Below, one piece after another: positions 37,113-48,907 of a DNA stretch of 64,000 nt. A model generated the notes under the pieces. That model was given only the letters and a program-made list of their open reading frames with translations, did no database searches and was not told where the DNA came from. Position numbers and translations under genes: made by a program. The stretch lies in the NCBI GenBank assembly GCA_947561585.1, contig CANNZV010001856.1, forward strand, positions 82,414 to 146,413. Reading direction: 5' to 3'. Each line of letters opens with the position of its first letter. Positions within the stretch are counted from its first letter, which is position 1. This stretch comes from Caprella mutica. Taxonomy: Eukaryota > Arthropoda > Malacostraca > Amphipoda > Caprellidae.

Positions 37113-38245
37113 TTCGCTTCAGCTTTAAGATATAACTTTAACATTTTCTCACAATTTAATAAGGAAATCTTCAAGAATTTCCGACTCTCAATATTAAAAA
37201 TTAATGTCATTTTATGTTTAACATTGTGTACTTTACGTGTCCTACTTGCTCTCTCATGGAAAAATGTAATTTGGGATGATAATTCATCTATTTCAAATCA
37301 AAAAAATGTTGTAAATAATTTCCATGACTCAGCACATTGCTTTCATTGTAACTGTGAATGCAAAAGCACTGTAAATCCTCTCATTGTATAATGTATATGC
37401 AATACGGATTATACGACCAAACCAGCATCAGGTGATTTTCAATTTAAAAACTGTTCATAACAATTTCGACAATTGGTCGTATTAACCGAATTGCAGAGTG
37501 TCGCAGTGTGCAGTAACTGTGCAAAGTACATGTATCTGATAGAAATATCTCTGTACATTTATGTGATGTTTCTCTTGCTTTCCATGGCTGCATCTTAATG
37601 GATATCAGGTTCTTAAGGTATATTATCACTCACTTTACTACTCATTTTATCAATAAGTTATGTTTTAATCCAACTTTACCATTTTGTAAGAACATAAAAT
37701 ATGGGAGTTGCCCCTCCCCATCAGTAGGCTCCGTTTTCTATGGTTTCATAGAAAACGGAGGCCTCGTTTTCGTTCATGGCAGACTCTTCTAAATGTCATT
37801 TTCTTTACGGCACATGTTCCGCATCTATCAAACTCCATTTGACTTATCACGTCTCATCCTTTCTTCACATTTTCTTTTGATTGTGGCACCTTATCACGCG
37901 ATAAACTAATTGCTGTCTATATTTATTTATGTGTGTCTGTTTGTGTGTCGCGACTGAGAAGCTGGGCAGGTCCTAATTGTCCCATTTTATGACAAATTGA
38001 TCTTGAACATTACACATAAGATTTATTTGAATAGTTAACTCAGTGCCTAGCTTCAAAGTTGTATATTCATTCATTCTATGTGGTGTTGATGTACATACAA
38101 TATTCACTTGTACACGTTGCATGACCATCATCACACCTTCTGATCGGCCTAAGGGTCTATTTGTGACTTCAAAAAGACCCTAATGATGCACTGCCCCTTA
38201 TGAGGATATTTCCGCACAATAGTGGATAGTGTTCTAGTAGCATAT
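37113..38245. other. unc-13 intron; one strong hairpin
   Basis: Apart from a 14-bp perfect hairpin at 37729-37760 (ctccgttttctatg, loop gttt, complement), nothing is recognised. The hairpin is flanked by agg/cct. Confidence 0.6.
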
Positions 38246-38459
38246 AGGGTAAATTACGAATTATCGAACAGTTACTCATTATCGATCACATAGGAAATCA
38301 AATAAGTGTTTCATTTTCTAGCGGCTATTTCAATTGGTATCCATGATACCTGCAGGTATCATGGATACCAATTAAAATAACGAGTTAAAATGATTAAAAT
38401 ATATGTTTTGTTTTTATATGATCGAAAATGTGTAACTGTCCGATAATTCATAACTTACC
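38246..38459. mobile_element. Foldback MITE family 1 copy
   Basis: Left arm gggtaaattacgaattatcg, inner palindrome ggtatccatgatacctgcag, right arm cgaaaatgtgtaactgtccg ending aacttacct. Both arms share the gatcgaaa/tatcgatca variants. Confidence 0.9.
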
Positions 38460-39267
38460 TTTTTTTTTAACTTCGTAGATAGGAAATAAATCAAGAAAGT
38501 AAATATTTAACTAATAAATAATTTATTTATTCAGGTAAACTACTCCATTCCTTCTCATAAAACATAAAATCTGAACCCAAACGTTTAAAGTGATAAATCC
38601 ACGTGACTCGTACGCCAATTATAATTATTTACTTTTGACTCGTTCTAATTAAGCTGTTTGACATCATAATAACAAGAAAATTACAATGAATTATTTCTAT
38701 CATGATTCGCTTTCTGTAGCTCTTAGTAAATAGACTATTAAATGAAATGATGTGATTAACTCGGAAGTAAGTAGAACGTGTTTGTATACGGTGGATATTG
38801 AAATATGTTTAACAAATATGTTTTATAAACATTATTAAGCAAGTAATTGTCATTGTAATTTGGTTATCAGTTCATTCGTGATGCAAAATTAAGTCATTTA
38901 AACTCAAATTTCCATGGGAAAGTGTATAGGAAATGAAGAAATTGGAGAAAGAAAATATTACTACTAATAGTTTTTGTATTAATATTATTAAGTTATTTTA
39001 TGAGAGATTTATTTGATTAGTATTTTCAAAATAAAATAATGATAATATAAAATGAATAAATAAAATCTATTAAGAATCCTAAAGAAAACTTTCAAAGCTA
39101 AGTTTGAACTAATAATGATATTAATAATATCAATGAAAGAAATAGAACTACCCACCTCACTATTTTATAATACCACCTAAGAGTTACCAAGGCCTGCACA
39201 TCGAACCATAGTCACTGATGGCAAAATGAGATGCAACTATGATGTCATACTTACCTTCATTACTCGT
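38460..39267. other. unc-13 intron, nothing recognised
   Basis: AT-rich. ttatttattcag|gtaaac at 38534/38535 looks like a weak zero-length splice ratchet. Confidence 0.4.
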
Positions 39268-41575
39268 AATGTTCAATTACTCGTGACTGCGTGAGGCTCA
39301 ATTACTCGTAAGGCTCAATTACTCTTTAGGTTCAATTACTCGTTAGGTTCAATTACTCATTAGGCTCAATTACTCGTAAGGTTCAATTACTCATTAGGTT
39401 CAATTATTCGTTAGGTTCAATCATTCGTTAGGTTCAATTACTCGTTAGGTTCAATTACTCGTTAGGTTCCATTACTCGTAAGGCTCAATTACTCGTAAGG
39501 TTCAATTACTGTTAGGTTCAATTACTCGTAAGGCTCAATTACTCGTAAGGTTCAATTACTGTTAGGTTCAATTACTCGTTAGGTTCCATTACTCGTAAGG
39601 CTCAATTACTCGTTAGGTTCAATTACTGTTAGGTTCAATTACTCGTTAGGTTCCATTACTCGTAAGGCTCAATTACTCGTAAGTTTCAATTACTGTTAGG
39701 TTCAATTACTCGTTAGCTTTCATTACTCGTTAGGTTCAATTACTCGTTTAGGTTCAATTACTCGTTAGGCTCAATTACTCGTTAGGTTCAATTACTCGTT
39801 AGGTTCAATTACTCGTTAGGTTCAATTACTCGTTTAGGTTCAATTACTCGTTAGGTTCAATTACTCGTTAGGTTCAATTACTCGTTAGGTTCAATTACTC
39901 GTTAGGTTCCATTACTCGTTAGGTTCAATTACTCGTTAGGCTCAATTACTCGTTAGGTTCAATTACTCGTTAGGTTCCATTACTCGTTAGGTTCAATTAC
40001 TCGTTAGGTTCCATTACTCGTTAGGTTGCATTACTCGTTAGGTTCCATTACTCGTTAGGTTCAATTACTCGTTAGGTTCCATTACTCGTTAGGTTCAATT
40101 ACTCGTTAGGTTCCATTACTCGTTAGGTTGCATTACTCGTTAGGCTCCATTACTCGTTAGGTTCCATTACTCGTTAGGCTCCATTCCTCGTTAGGCTCAA
40201 TTACTCGTAAGGTTCCATTACTCGTTAGGTTCAATTACTCGTTAGGTTCCATTACTCGTAAGGTTCAATTACTCGTAAGGTTCCATTACTCGTTAGGTTC
40301 AATTACTCGTAAGGTTCTATTACTCGTTAGGTTCAATTACTCGTAAGGTTCAATTACTCGTAAGGTTCAATTACTCGTTAGGTTGCATTACTCGTTAGGT
40401 TCAATTACTCGTAAGGTTCAATTACTCGTTAGGTTCCATTACTCGTTAGGTTCAATTACTCGTTAGGTTCCATTACTCGTTAGGTTCAATTACTCGTTAG
40501 GTTCCATTACTCGTTAGGTTCAATTACTCGTAAGGTTCAATTACTCGTTAGGTTCCATTACTCGTTAGGTTCAATTACTCGTTAGGTTCAATTACTCGTT
40601 AGGTTCCATTACTCGTTAGGTTCAATTACTCGTTAGGTTCCATTACTCGTTAGGTTCAATTACTCGTTAGGTTCAATTACTCGTTAGGTTCCATTACTCG
40701 TTAGGTTCAATTACTCGTTAGGTTCAATTACTCGTAAGGTTCAATTACTCGTTAGGTTCAATTACTCGTTAGGTTCAATTACTCGTTAGGTTCCATTACT
40801 CGTTAGGTTCAATTACTCGTTAGGTTCCATTACTCGTTAGGTTCAATTACTCGTAAGGTTCAATTACTCGTTAGGTTCCATTACTCGTTAGGTTCAATTA
40901 CTCGTTAGGTTCAATTACTCGTTAGGTTCCATTACTCGTTAGGTTCAATTACTCGTTAGGTTCCATTACTCGTTAGGTTCAATTACTCGTTAGGTTCCAT
41001 TACTCGTTAGGTTCCATTACTCGTTAGGTTCAATTACTCGTTAGGTTCAATTACTCGTTAGGTTCCATTACTCGTTAGGTTCAATTACTCGTTAGGTTCA
41101 ATTACTCGTAAGGTTCCATTACTCGTTAGGTTCAATTACTCGTAAGGTTCTATTACTCGTTAGGTTCAATTACTCGTAAGGTTCAATTACTCGTTAGGTT
41201 GCATTACTCGTTAGGTTCAATTACTCGTAAGGTTCAATTACTCGTTAGGTTCCATTACTCATTAGGTTCCATTACTCGTTAGGTTCAATTACTCGTTAGG
41301 TTCCATTACTCGTTAGGTTCAATTACTCGTTAGGTTCAATTACTCGTTAGGTTCCATTACTCGTTAGGTTCAATTACTCGTTAGGTTCCATTACTCGTTA
41401 GGTTCCATTACTCGTTAGGTTCCATTACTCGTTAGGTTCAATTACTCGTTAGGTTCAATTACTCGTTAGGCTCCATTACTCGTTAGGTTCAATTACTCGT
41501 TAGGCTCCATTACTCGTTAGGTTCAATTACTCGTTAGGCTCCATTACTCGTTAGGTTCCATTACTCGTTAGGCTC
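39268..41575. repeat. Large tandem array, ~17-bp monomer, ~135 copies
   Basis: The monomer is ttaggttcaattactcg, with variants ttccatta, ctcaatta and taagg. It is the longest array in the window and lies within the unc-13 intron between exons 3 and 4. Variant order repeats over longer blocks (e.g. 40230-40430 compared with 41100-41250), implying duplication of multi-monomer segments. Each monomer contains ttagg, the insect telomere unit, but embedded in unrelated sequence. Confidence 0.97.
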
Positions 41576-41879
41576 AAATAATCCTAAAATACAAAGTATA
41601 CATTAATTATTGTTTTGGTCAACATTTATTTATTTATTTATTCTTATAAATATTAATGGTCGGAATTAAGAAAGTTAACCACATTCAGTAGCCAATCAGA
41701 AGGTAGTTTGAGCGTGACGTCATAGTTGTCTTTTCCCCCTCACACCTCTTCATTTTCCTCCCTCTCACACCTCTTCATTTCACTCTCACTCAATGCTATT
41801 GTTGTTATCCTTTGGACATCTTCTCTCACTTTCTCTCCAGGAGCCAAAGGTACACACCCCCTCTCTAGCATGAATAGTG

Positions 41880-42022
41880 TAACCTATCAGTTAGCGGACA
41901 CAGTCACATTACCGATCGTATGAAAAATAAAATATTTAACTTGTTTATTAACGAGTTATAATGTTTTCAAAAAAATTGTGCGATCGAAAATGTGGAACTG
42001 TTCGATAATTTGTAACTTACCC
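41880..42022. mobile_element. Foldback MITE family 1, degenerate copy
   Basis: gcggacacagtcacattacc then gatcgta pairs imperfectly with gcgatcgaaaatgtggaact gttcgataatttgtaacttaccc-like right arm; the left terminus is eroded. Confidence 0.6.
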
Positions 42023-42230
42023 CATTTGTCTTCGATTTTATCACACTATGAAAGTTTTGTAATAATATTAACGTTAAACTATGAATTTTAAATAATATAA
42101 AATAATATATTGTGATGAAGTCTGCAGACTGTGAAACCCAATCGGAAAATTTAAGATCGGTTATTATAATTAAAGGTTAATAGATCATATATCTACGACC
42201 ATAAGTGATTTAGCGAATTAGAACACTTCT

Positions 42231-42450
42231 AGGGTAACTTCCGAATTATCGGTCAGTACTACATCTTCGGTCATACTGTATAAGAAAAAATAATATAAAA
42301 TTGTTATTATTATACAGTGGTATCTAATACTTCTGCAAACCTGGGTTTGCAGAAGTATTAGATAGCACTGTGTAATAATAACAATTTTATATTATTTTTT
42401 CTTATATGTCCGAAGATGTAGTACTGACCGATAATTCGGAACTTACTCTA
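42231..42450. mobile_element. Foldback MITE family 1 arms with an alternative core
   Basis: The outer arms gggtaacttccgaattatcg / cgataattcggaacttactc are family 1, but the centre is a different palindrome (cagtggtatctaatacttct gcaaacc and its complement). The arms match each other (cagtactac / gtagtactg) where they differ from other copies. Confidence 0.92.
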
Positions 42451-43049
42451 GTCTTTCGTTGAATAACTCTAACGATAATATCTTAAATTATGATTTTTAC
42501 GATAAAATACCATCACTATTTAACGTAACAGACGATCTGCCGATTGTAAATTTTTCCGAATGGTAAAAAGAAGTAACCTTGATATTGGGATACTTGAGTC
42601 GAAAACATGCTCTCTGTCGTTTGAATCTTGCTTAAAATTAAGTAATTTTAGCTACCAACTGCATGTATCAAGTAAATAGTGTTTAAATTATACATGTACA
42701 TAGATACTGTACTTAAATGTAAATATCATACAATATTCTGCATGAAAAACCTATTTGTGAACTGTAAATCTGCATGAAAAACTGTAAATCTCGTATGTAG
42801 TTTATAGACAATTTCATGGAAATATATTGTAGTCTTTCAGTAGAATTCGACTAATGGTCGAAATAAAATATTCATAATAATACGTAGTTCAAAGACATGA
42901 AAGGAATATTTGAAAGAAATATTGAAACTGAATCGACGATTTAGTTACTAAATACTGTATATGCATTAGGCATGTATTATTAAACTCGCACGTGCTGTGA
43001 AAAATATTAATATTAAATAATTACTTCGATATATAGAGGAAACTATAGT
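42451..43049. other. unc-13 intron, nothing recognised
   Basis: AT-rich unique sequence. Confidence 0.5.
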
Positions 43050-43315
43050 AGTATACAGTAGCACTCCTCTATTATAAAATCCTCTATAGTGAATGTCCAG
43101 TCTTCAGTAAAGAAGTAGCCTCTATAGTGAGCAAATCTTCTTCCGTCTGCCCAAATGGCCATCAGTTATAGAAAACCAGGGGCCATTTTATGGCAGACTA
43201 AATAAAATCAATTCACTATACAGGCTACTTGTTTAATAAGGACTCTATGTACATTATAGGTTTTATATAGGACTCTACATTATAGGATTTCATTATAGAT
43301 GAGTTCTACCGTACA
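43050..43315. mobile_element. Foldback MITE family 2, copy 2
   Basis: tacagtagcactcctctatt then cctctatagtgaatgt, with inner gtctgcccaaatggcc / ggccattttatggcagac, and right end gatgagttctaccgtac. Homologous to 26395-26655; about 45 bp near the right end (ggactctatgtacattatag) is partly duplicated. Confidence 0.75.
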
Positions 43316-43675
43316 TCAATATAACTAATGATATATTTTAAGTAAATAGTTTCTTCTCTCGGTGTAAATATGTGGAAGTTACTTGCAAAAACTCCATTTA
43401 TTTTACCCCGACAAGAAAATATGAAAACAATCTAGGGAGTAAATATTGACAGAATCTAAGTTGTGTTTAAGTTTGCAGCTTGATATGGAATACTTTTAGG
43501 GTATTTCCAGATGGAAAAGATTATAGGGTAATGGAACAATTCCCTGATGGATATTTCAATGGGTTATTAAATTTAAAAGAATGCATTAAAAAATGAATAC
43601 GTGTTTTTTATAATAACTTATTTAAATTTTCATTAAATTAATTCAGATCTGGAAATTGATTCTTTACCTCATATT

Positions 43676-43856
43676 TGTTGATTGAAATTGATTGATAAAT
43701 ATATTAATTGATTGATAAATATATTTATTGATTGATAAATATATTTATTGATTGTTAAATATATTTGTTGATTGATGAATATATTAATTGATTGATAAAA
43801 TTATTTATTGAATGATAAATATATTAATTGATTGATAATTATATTTATTGATTGAC
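43676..43856. repeat. Tandem array, 20-bp monomer, ~9 copies
   Basis: The monomer is attgattgataaatatattt, imperfect. The 43316-43675 stretch to its left holds nothing recognisable. Confidence 0.9.
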
Positions 43857-44228
43857 AACAATTACAAAGCGAAATAACTATTGATATTTTTTACCAAATA
43901 AAATATCTTTAGTTATAATCATTAATGTTTTCCCTGTACATTACTATTGCATGAGCATAATGATTATAATGATTATAATCACAATAGCATACCTACTGCC
44001 TATATACTCTATAAAAGTGTAGTATAATTGCCATTATTATATATAAAAGACATGCATTCTATATAGCTCTTTCATTCACAGTACTTTATCAGTGTACAGT
44101 GCTTATCTAAACTAGTAATAATATTTAAAAAACTCTATCTGCATATTCATTGTTTTAAATTGAAGAAACTATCTGTTATTTATAAATAATAGTTACATTT
44201 AAAAAGCTTTTAGTGAATTGATAATAAA

Positions 44229-44433
44229 TAGGGTAAGTTATGAATTATCGGACAGTTCCACTTTTTCGATCACATAAAGATAAAGTATATAGTTTAATAT
44301 TCTAATTCTTTATTTTAATTGGTATCCATTATCAAAGATCATGGATACCAATTAAATTTTAAAAATATTAATATACATTTTTTCTTGAATGATCGTAAAC
44401 GTGGTACTGACCGATAATTCGTAACTCACCCTA
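44229..44433. mobile_element. Foldback MITE family 1 copy
   Basis: Left arm gggtaagttatgaattatcg, core ggtatccatt...gatcatggatacc, right arm tactgaccgataattcgtaa ending ctcaccc, flanked by TA on both sides. Confidence 0.9.
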
Positions 44434-44766
44434 TAATAACTAGTCACAATACTTTCTATAAGCACTCTATACATTAAAAATAAAAATTTCCCAAACTTTA
44501 AGAAAATAATCCGTAGAGTTTATCATCATTTTTGCACCCTATAAAAACTATAATTAATTATAGTATTGAATTCACTAAATTTAATTTGATAACTTCATAT
44601 GTTTTTATTATTCATATGAACTAAATCTTTTAATTTTTTCTATGTAATTTCTTAATTAGTATAGATTTATATTCAAATTTTTTCATCAATTAATGTCGAT
44701 TTAAAATTGCTTCAACTTATTTTATTTTATTTTTTTATTCATTTTATTGTAAAATATTTAAAACAT

Positions 44767-44943
44767 TAGGGTAAGTTACGAATTATCGTTACGAATTATC
44801 GGTCAGTACTACATCTTCGGACATATAGAAAAATAATAATAATAGATTATTAGATAGCACTGTGTAATAATAACAATTTTTATATAATTTTTTCTTTTAT
44901 GTCCGAAAATGTAGCACTGACCGATAATTCGTAACTTACCCTA
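44767..44943. mobile_element. Foldback MITE family 1, deleted copy of the alternative-core type
   Basis: The left arm carries a small internal duplication (cgaattatcgttacgaatta). The interior retains only gattattagatagcactgtg, the right half of the alternative core seen at 42231-42450. Right end cgataattcgtaacttaccc, flanked by TA. Confidence 0.9.
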
Positions 44944-45464
44944 GTAGATATTTTTACAATATCTTTATTATTGTTTATTAGGTTTGTAGAGTATTAATAG
45001 TTATTACATCTTTGCATTTCCTTCTTTTACTTAATATTTCCTATGGTTAAAATGCTAAACATTTGAAATAATGGATATTTATTTTCCATGGTGATTATAT
45101 TTTTTCATTTCCCCCACCTTGCCGCTTGGAATCCACATATTTATCTATAATTTATTAATAATTATTAATTCTATTTCACAAATTCCAATCTAATATTTTC
45201 AAATTAAACTTAATAATTTAAATATTAATTTTGAAATTATTTTCAAATTATTTTAAAATTTATTTTTAAATTGTTTCAAAATTAACTTTAAAATTGTTTA
45301 TAATTTTAACGAAATAATTTTGAATCTAATTTGTTTATAATTTTTTTCAAATTATTTCAAATTCATTTTTTATTGTTTTTGATCCGTATTTTATTTAATT
45401 TTCCCCTCCATTCCCTCTCTTTCCCCTCTTTCCCCCCTCTCTTCCCCCTCCATTCTCCCACCAG
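44944..45464. other. unc-13 intron ending in a long pyrimidine tract
   Basis: AT-rich, then a long C/T run at 45400-45460 leading to the acceptor ccaccag at 45464. Confidence 0.7.
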
Positions 45465-45539
45465 ACGATGGCAGCGACGAAGCGTAACGCTGGTCTATCG
45501 TCAGCAGTTCCGAGGGCATCCCTTAACGACGAGGAGTTG
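45465..45539 (+). CDS. unc-13: unc-13 exon 4 (residues 1720-1744)
   Basis: A 75-nt exon, phase 0 in and out, between ctcccaccag and gtgagt. It encodes TMAATKRNAGLSSAVPRASL then NDEEL. The pattern (R)xAGxxSAxxxxxLNxEEL immediately before the exon starting K-HVYKKTLQ is characteristic of Munc13 proteins just upstream of C1. Confidence 0.93.
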
Positions 45540-45938
45540 GTGAGTTAAACATCTTAGAGAAAATCAAGTACTTTATATGGTAAAAATAATAATAATTATC
45601 ATCTCCATGTATCAATAAATATTTACTGACAATTAATATATTATGTATGATTTTCATTCATTATAAATTTAATCGTATATCCTATGCAAAATTATTTTAC
45701 TATTTACCTTCTTGAATACATTTTTCAATTATTCCATATATTTATTGATATTAATTAAAATTCAATTTAATGTGATATTTATAAAATTATAATTTAAAAA
45801 AAAATTCCAAATTGATATTCATTCAAATTTGAGTTATAAATTAAATTTATTTGAAAATTTAATTTCTTTAAAACTATTAATTTATTCTTAAAACTACTAT
45901 TTTTCTATTGCATTTTACCAATGCATTTATATTTTCAG

Positions 45939-46090
45939 AAAATGCACGTGTACAAGAAGACTCTGCAGGCCCTGATTTACCCCATCAGTTCCACCACCCC
46001 TCACAACTTCGCCCCCTGGACCGCCACTTCCCCCACCTACTGCTACGAGTGTGAGGGCCTGCTTTGGGGCATTGCCCGCCAGGGTGTCAG
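45939..46090 (+). CDS. unc-13: unc-13 exon 5: first half of C1 domain (residues 1745-1794)
   Basis: A 152-nt exon, phase 0 in and 2 out (gtcag|gtgtgt). It encodes [20 protein letters not shown], then the C1 start [20 protein letters not shown] and [10 protein letters not shown]. It supplies zinc ligands His1766, Cys1779 and Cys1782. C1 binds diacylglycerol and phorbol esters and lowers the barrier to vesicle release. The [11 protein letters not shown]...WTAT-PTYC block is almost identical across Munc13 family members, which fixes the gene identity. The codons here are noticeably GC-rich compared with the surrounding introns. Confidence 0.98.
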
Positions 46091-46551
46091 GTGTGTAGTT
46101 AATTAGACTATTTCGAAATACAATTTGAATCAAACTTAACAAATGTACAATAAGTTTGATAGTAATTTAAAAGTCATTAATCAAAAAAATAAGAAAAATG
46201 CCGATCAAACATCACTTTAAATATTAAAAAAAAATTATAAATTTCCTTTTATCAATTTAAAGTTTTGAAATCAATTTCATTTTACTAATTTGTAATTACA
46301 TAAATTCTTTGAAAATAGAATTTAATTGAAACTGACCAAATGTATGATAGGTAATTTATTACTAACTTTAAAGTCATTAAGTAAAATGACATTCAAAACA
46401 TAACCCTTCACAAGAAGGTAATTAATCACTTGATAGCCAATAATCATAATAATCGTTTGCTAGTCATTAATCCTGAGTAATCACTTGCTCATTATTAGAT
46501 ATTACAATCACCTAATTAATATGATATTAATCATAATAATGACTTGTTGAT
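46091..46551. other. unc-13 intron, nothing recognised
   Basis: AT-rich intron sequence between the two C1 exons. Confidence 0.6.
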
Positions 46552-46792
<241 letters not shown>

Positions 46793-46996
46793 TAATGCAT
46801 TTAAATGCATCCAATATAATGCTTGACATATTTTAAAGGGAAACTGGTACATAAAATACCCTGGTTGACGTTCTCTATCATTTCGGTAAAATATCATCAT
46901 TTTATAGGCTTATTTTATGTATATATTCCATTTCTCTAGATCTAAGTGGTTACTTATTCCCCTAAAATTAAAGGCTTGGTATTTTAACTAGTTGTG

Positions 46997-47013
46997 CCCC
47001 CCCCCCCCCCCCC
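46997..47013. repeat. Poly-C run, 17 bases
   Basis: A homopolymer between exon 6 and the candidate microexon. The length is probably unreliable in assembly. Confidence 0.9.
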
Positions 47014-47152
47014 GTTTTACCTAGTCAGTAGCACTAGGATACCTAGACTCAGCCCCCCTACCCTAGTTCTAAGACTAGGATAGTCTCCCTATTCTTAAGA
47101 CTATTACTTACCTCTTCTCCTTCTCTCATCTTAACTATTATATGAAATGCAG

Positions 47153-47161
47153 CGGCTCAGA
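47153..47161 (+). CDS. unc-13: unc-13 candidate 9-nt microexon
   Basis: cggctcaga lies between a very good 3' site (branch-like cttaac and a long C/T tract, then aaatgcag) and a consensus donor gtgagtaaa. It fits phase 1 in and out: inclusion changes ...DCLQ-R-AAEK... to ...DCLQ-TAQR-AAEK..., adding three residues just after the last C1 zinc ligand without a frame change. Skipping it gives the family-typical DCLQRAAEKSS junction, so it would be an optional cassette. Neural microexons are known in mammalian Unc13 genes; whether this one is used is inference. Confidence 0.5.
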
Positions 47162-47243
47162 GTGAGTAAACACATTAAACGTCTTTTCAATAGATTAGTA
47201 CGTATCATTATACATCTACAGGGTTAGACAAAAACGTAGCGAT

Positions 47244-47450
47244 TGGGTAAGTTACGAATTATTGGTCAGTTTCACATCTTCGGTTATATAAGAAAAAATG
47301 ATATTATAATTGTTGTTTTATTTTGGTATCCATGATACCTGCAGGTATCATGGATACCAATTAAAATTAAAATAAAATAACAATTATAATATCGTTTTTT
47401 CTTATATAACCGAAGATGTGAAACTGACCAATAATTCGTAATTTACACTA
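47244..47450. mobile_element. Foldback MITE family 1 copy
   Basis: Left arm gggtaagttacgaattattg, core ggtatccatgatacctgcag, right arm tgaccaataattcgtaattt. Both arms share private changes (ggttatataag / cttatataacc; attggtcag / ctgaccaat). Confidence 0.95.
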
Positions 47451-47809
47451 CCGGTTTAATTATTTTACAAAAAGTCCATTTTTGGTTCAGTTTAACAAAG
47501 CAAATCTAAGTGGAGAAAATCAGTTAAATTAATTAAATGAATGATGCATTGAAATTACCGGTAAAAACAAATCATCATTAGTGGCACAGGGATGGTAAAT
47601 TAACATCGCTAATAAATAATCATTGATAATTATTGATTATTTAATGAATTTGAGAATCGCAGTTAACTATAAAATTGATATAATTTGGTTGGTTTGATTC
47701 AACAGATTTCAGTTTTAGGTCTATGAAATGCAAGATTATTGGGATGTTTACGGGATAGTAACTAGACATCACTAGGCTACTCTACATAGCTGTACCTTCC
47801 AGTATACAC

Positions 47810-48400
47810 TAGTGTATCTGCTCCGCGCCATTTGCCGATTTGCACAATCTCGAGAGCTTGCTGCGCGTTTTAAACTCCTTTAACCATCTAAAGCCGACTA
47901 TGCGTTATTACTTTCATTTTATTTATTATGTAATAGAATACTGATATATGTGTAAAGGGGGACGTGCCTATCTCCCCGCCAGGTAGTTGAACAATCATGA
48001 AGTGTGCAGCACAAAAAACTAGCGGATACAACAAACTACATAACGGCCATTTAAATTGAGAGTTTTAAAGTAATCCTTAATTATCTCTTGTCATCTTTGT
48101 TCAATTTGAAATTAATCTTCACACATTTATATATAAATGAAGATTATTTTGAAATTCTAAACATAAATGGCCGTTATGTAGTATGTTGTATCCGCTAGTT
48201 TGTTATACTGAACACTTCATGATTGTTTAACGCCCTGACAGAGAGGTGGGGACGGTAGACCTACTGATACACTTATACGGTTCGATAATAACTAAATTGA
48301 AGTATTGACGCATGCACGCCATTATAATGTTGAAGTGATTAAAAATGCACAGCGCATTCTCGAGAGTGTGCAACTCGGCAAATGGCGCAGAACGTATCCG
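47810..48400. mobile_element. Long foldback element (family 4) bordering the 18-bp satellite
   Basis: Outer arms gcgccatttgccgatttgca / tgcaactcggcaaatggcgc with ctcgag beyond, and inner arms caatcatgaagtgtgcagca / gaacacttcatgattgttta and actagcggatacaacaaact / gtatgttgtatccgctagt. Total ~590 bp with a short centre near 48.1 kb. The outer tip cactagtgtatct corresponds to the monomer of the array on its right. A related core is at 58600-58858. The 47451-47809 stretch to its left has no gene. Confidence 0.88.
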
Positions 48401-48787
48401 TATCCATTAGTGTATCCGTATTCATTAGTGTATCCGTATCCATTAGTGTATCCGTATTCATTAGTGTATCCGTATTCATTAGTGTATCCGTATTCCCTAG
48501 TGTATCCGTATTCATTAGTGTATCCGTATCCACTAGTGTATCCGTATCCACTAGTGTATCCGTATTCATTAGTGTATCCGTATCCACTAGTGTATCCGTA
48601 TCCACTAGTGTATCCGTATTCATTAGTGTATCCGTATCCATTAGTGTATCCGTATTCATTAGTGTATCCGTATCCACTAGTGTATCCGTATTCATTAGTG
48701 TATCCGTATCCACTAGTGTATCCGTATCCACTAGTGTATCCATATTCATTAGTGTATCCGTATCCACTAGTGTATCCGTATCCCCTA
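48391..48787. repeat. Tandem array, 18-bp monomer, ~22 copies
   Basis: The monomer is gtatccgtatccattagt, with ttcatt and tccact variants. It starts exactly at the tip of the right arm of the foldback element. Open frames on both strands come from the stop-free 18-bp period. Confidence 0.97.
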
Positions 48788-48907
48788 GCTCTTTCTCTTT
48801 CTGTCTGTTTTTCTATATACCTGTTAATTAATTCTTATTTTATTTGTAGAAGGTGAGTTCATTCCAAAATAATACCTTATAAATGTGTTTAGTGAAGACT
48901 TTAAATG

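Noticed and set aside
37729..37760. Hairpin resembling a bacterial terminator
   Set aside because: Eukaryotic intron; no T tract follows directly. Reported only as a hairpin.
39268..41575. Interstitial telomere (TTAGG)n
   Set aside because: ttagg occurs once per 17-bp unit and is never in tandem with itself.
48843..48845. 3-nt microexon, tttgtag|aag|gtgagt
   Set aside because: Good-looking sites, but inclusion would replace the conserved Arg of DCLQRAAE with Lys-Gly, and it lies beside repeat DNA; too weak without transcript data.
48305..48856. Repetitive frames of PLVYPYS on + and TDTLMN on -
   Set aside because: Both strands open because of the 18-bp array; no protein-like context.
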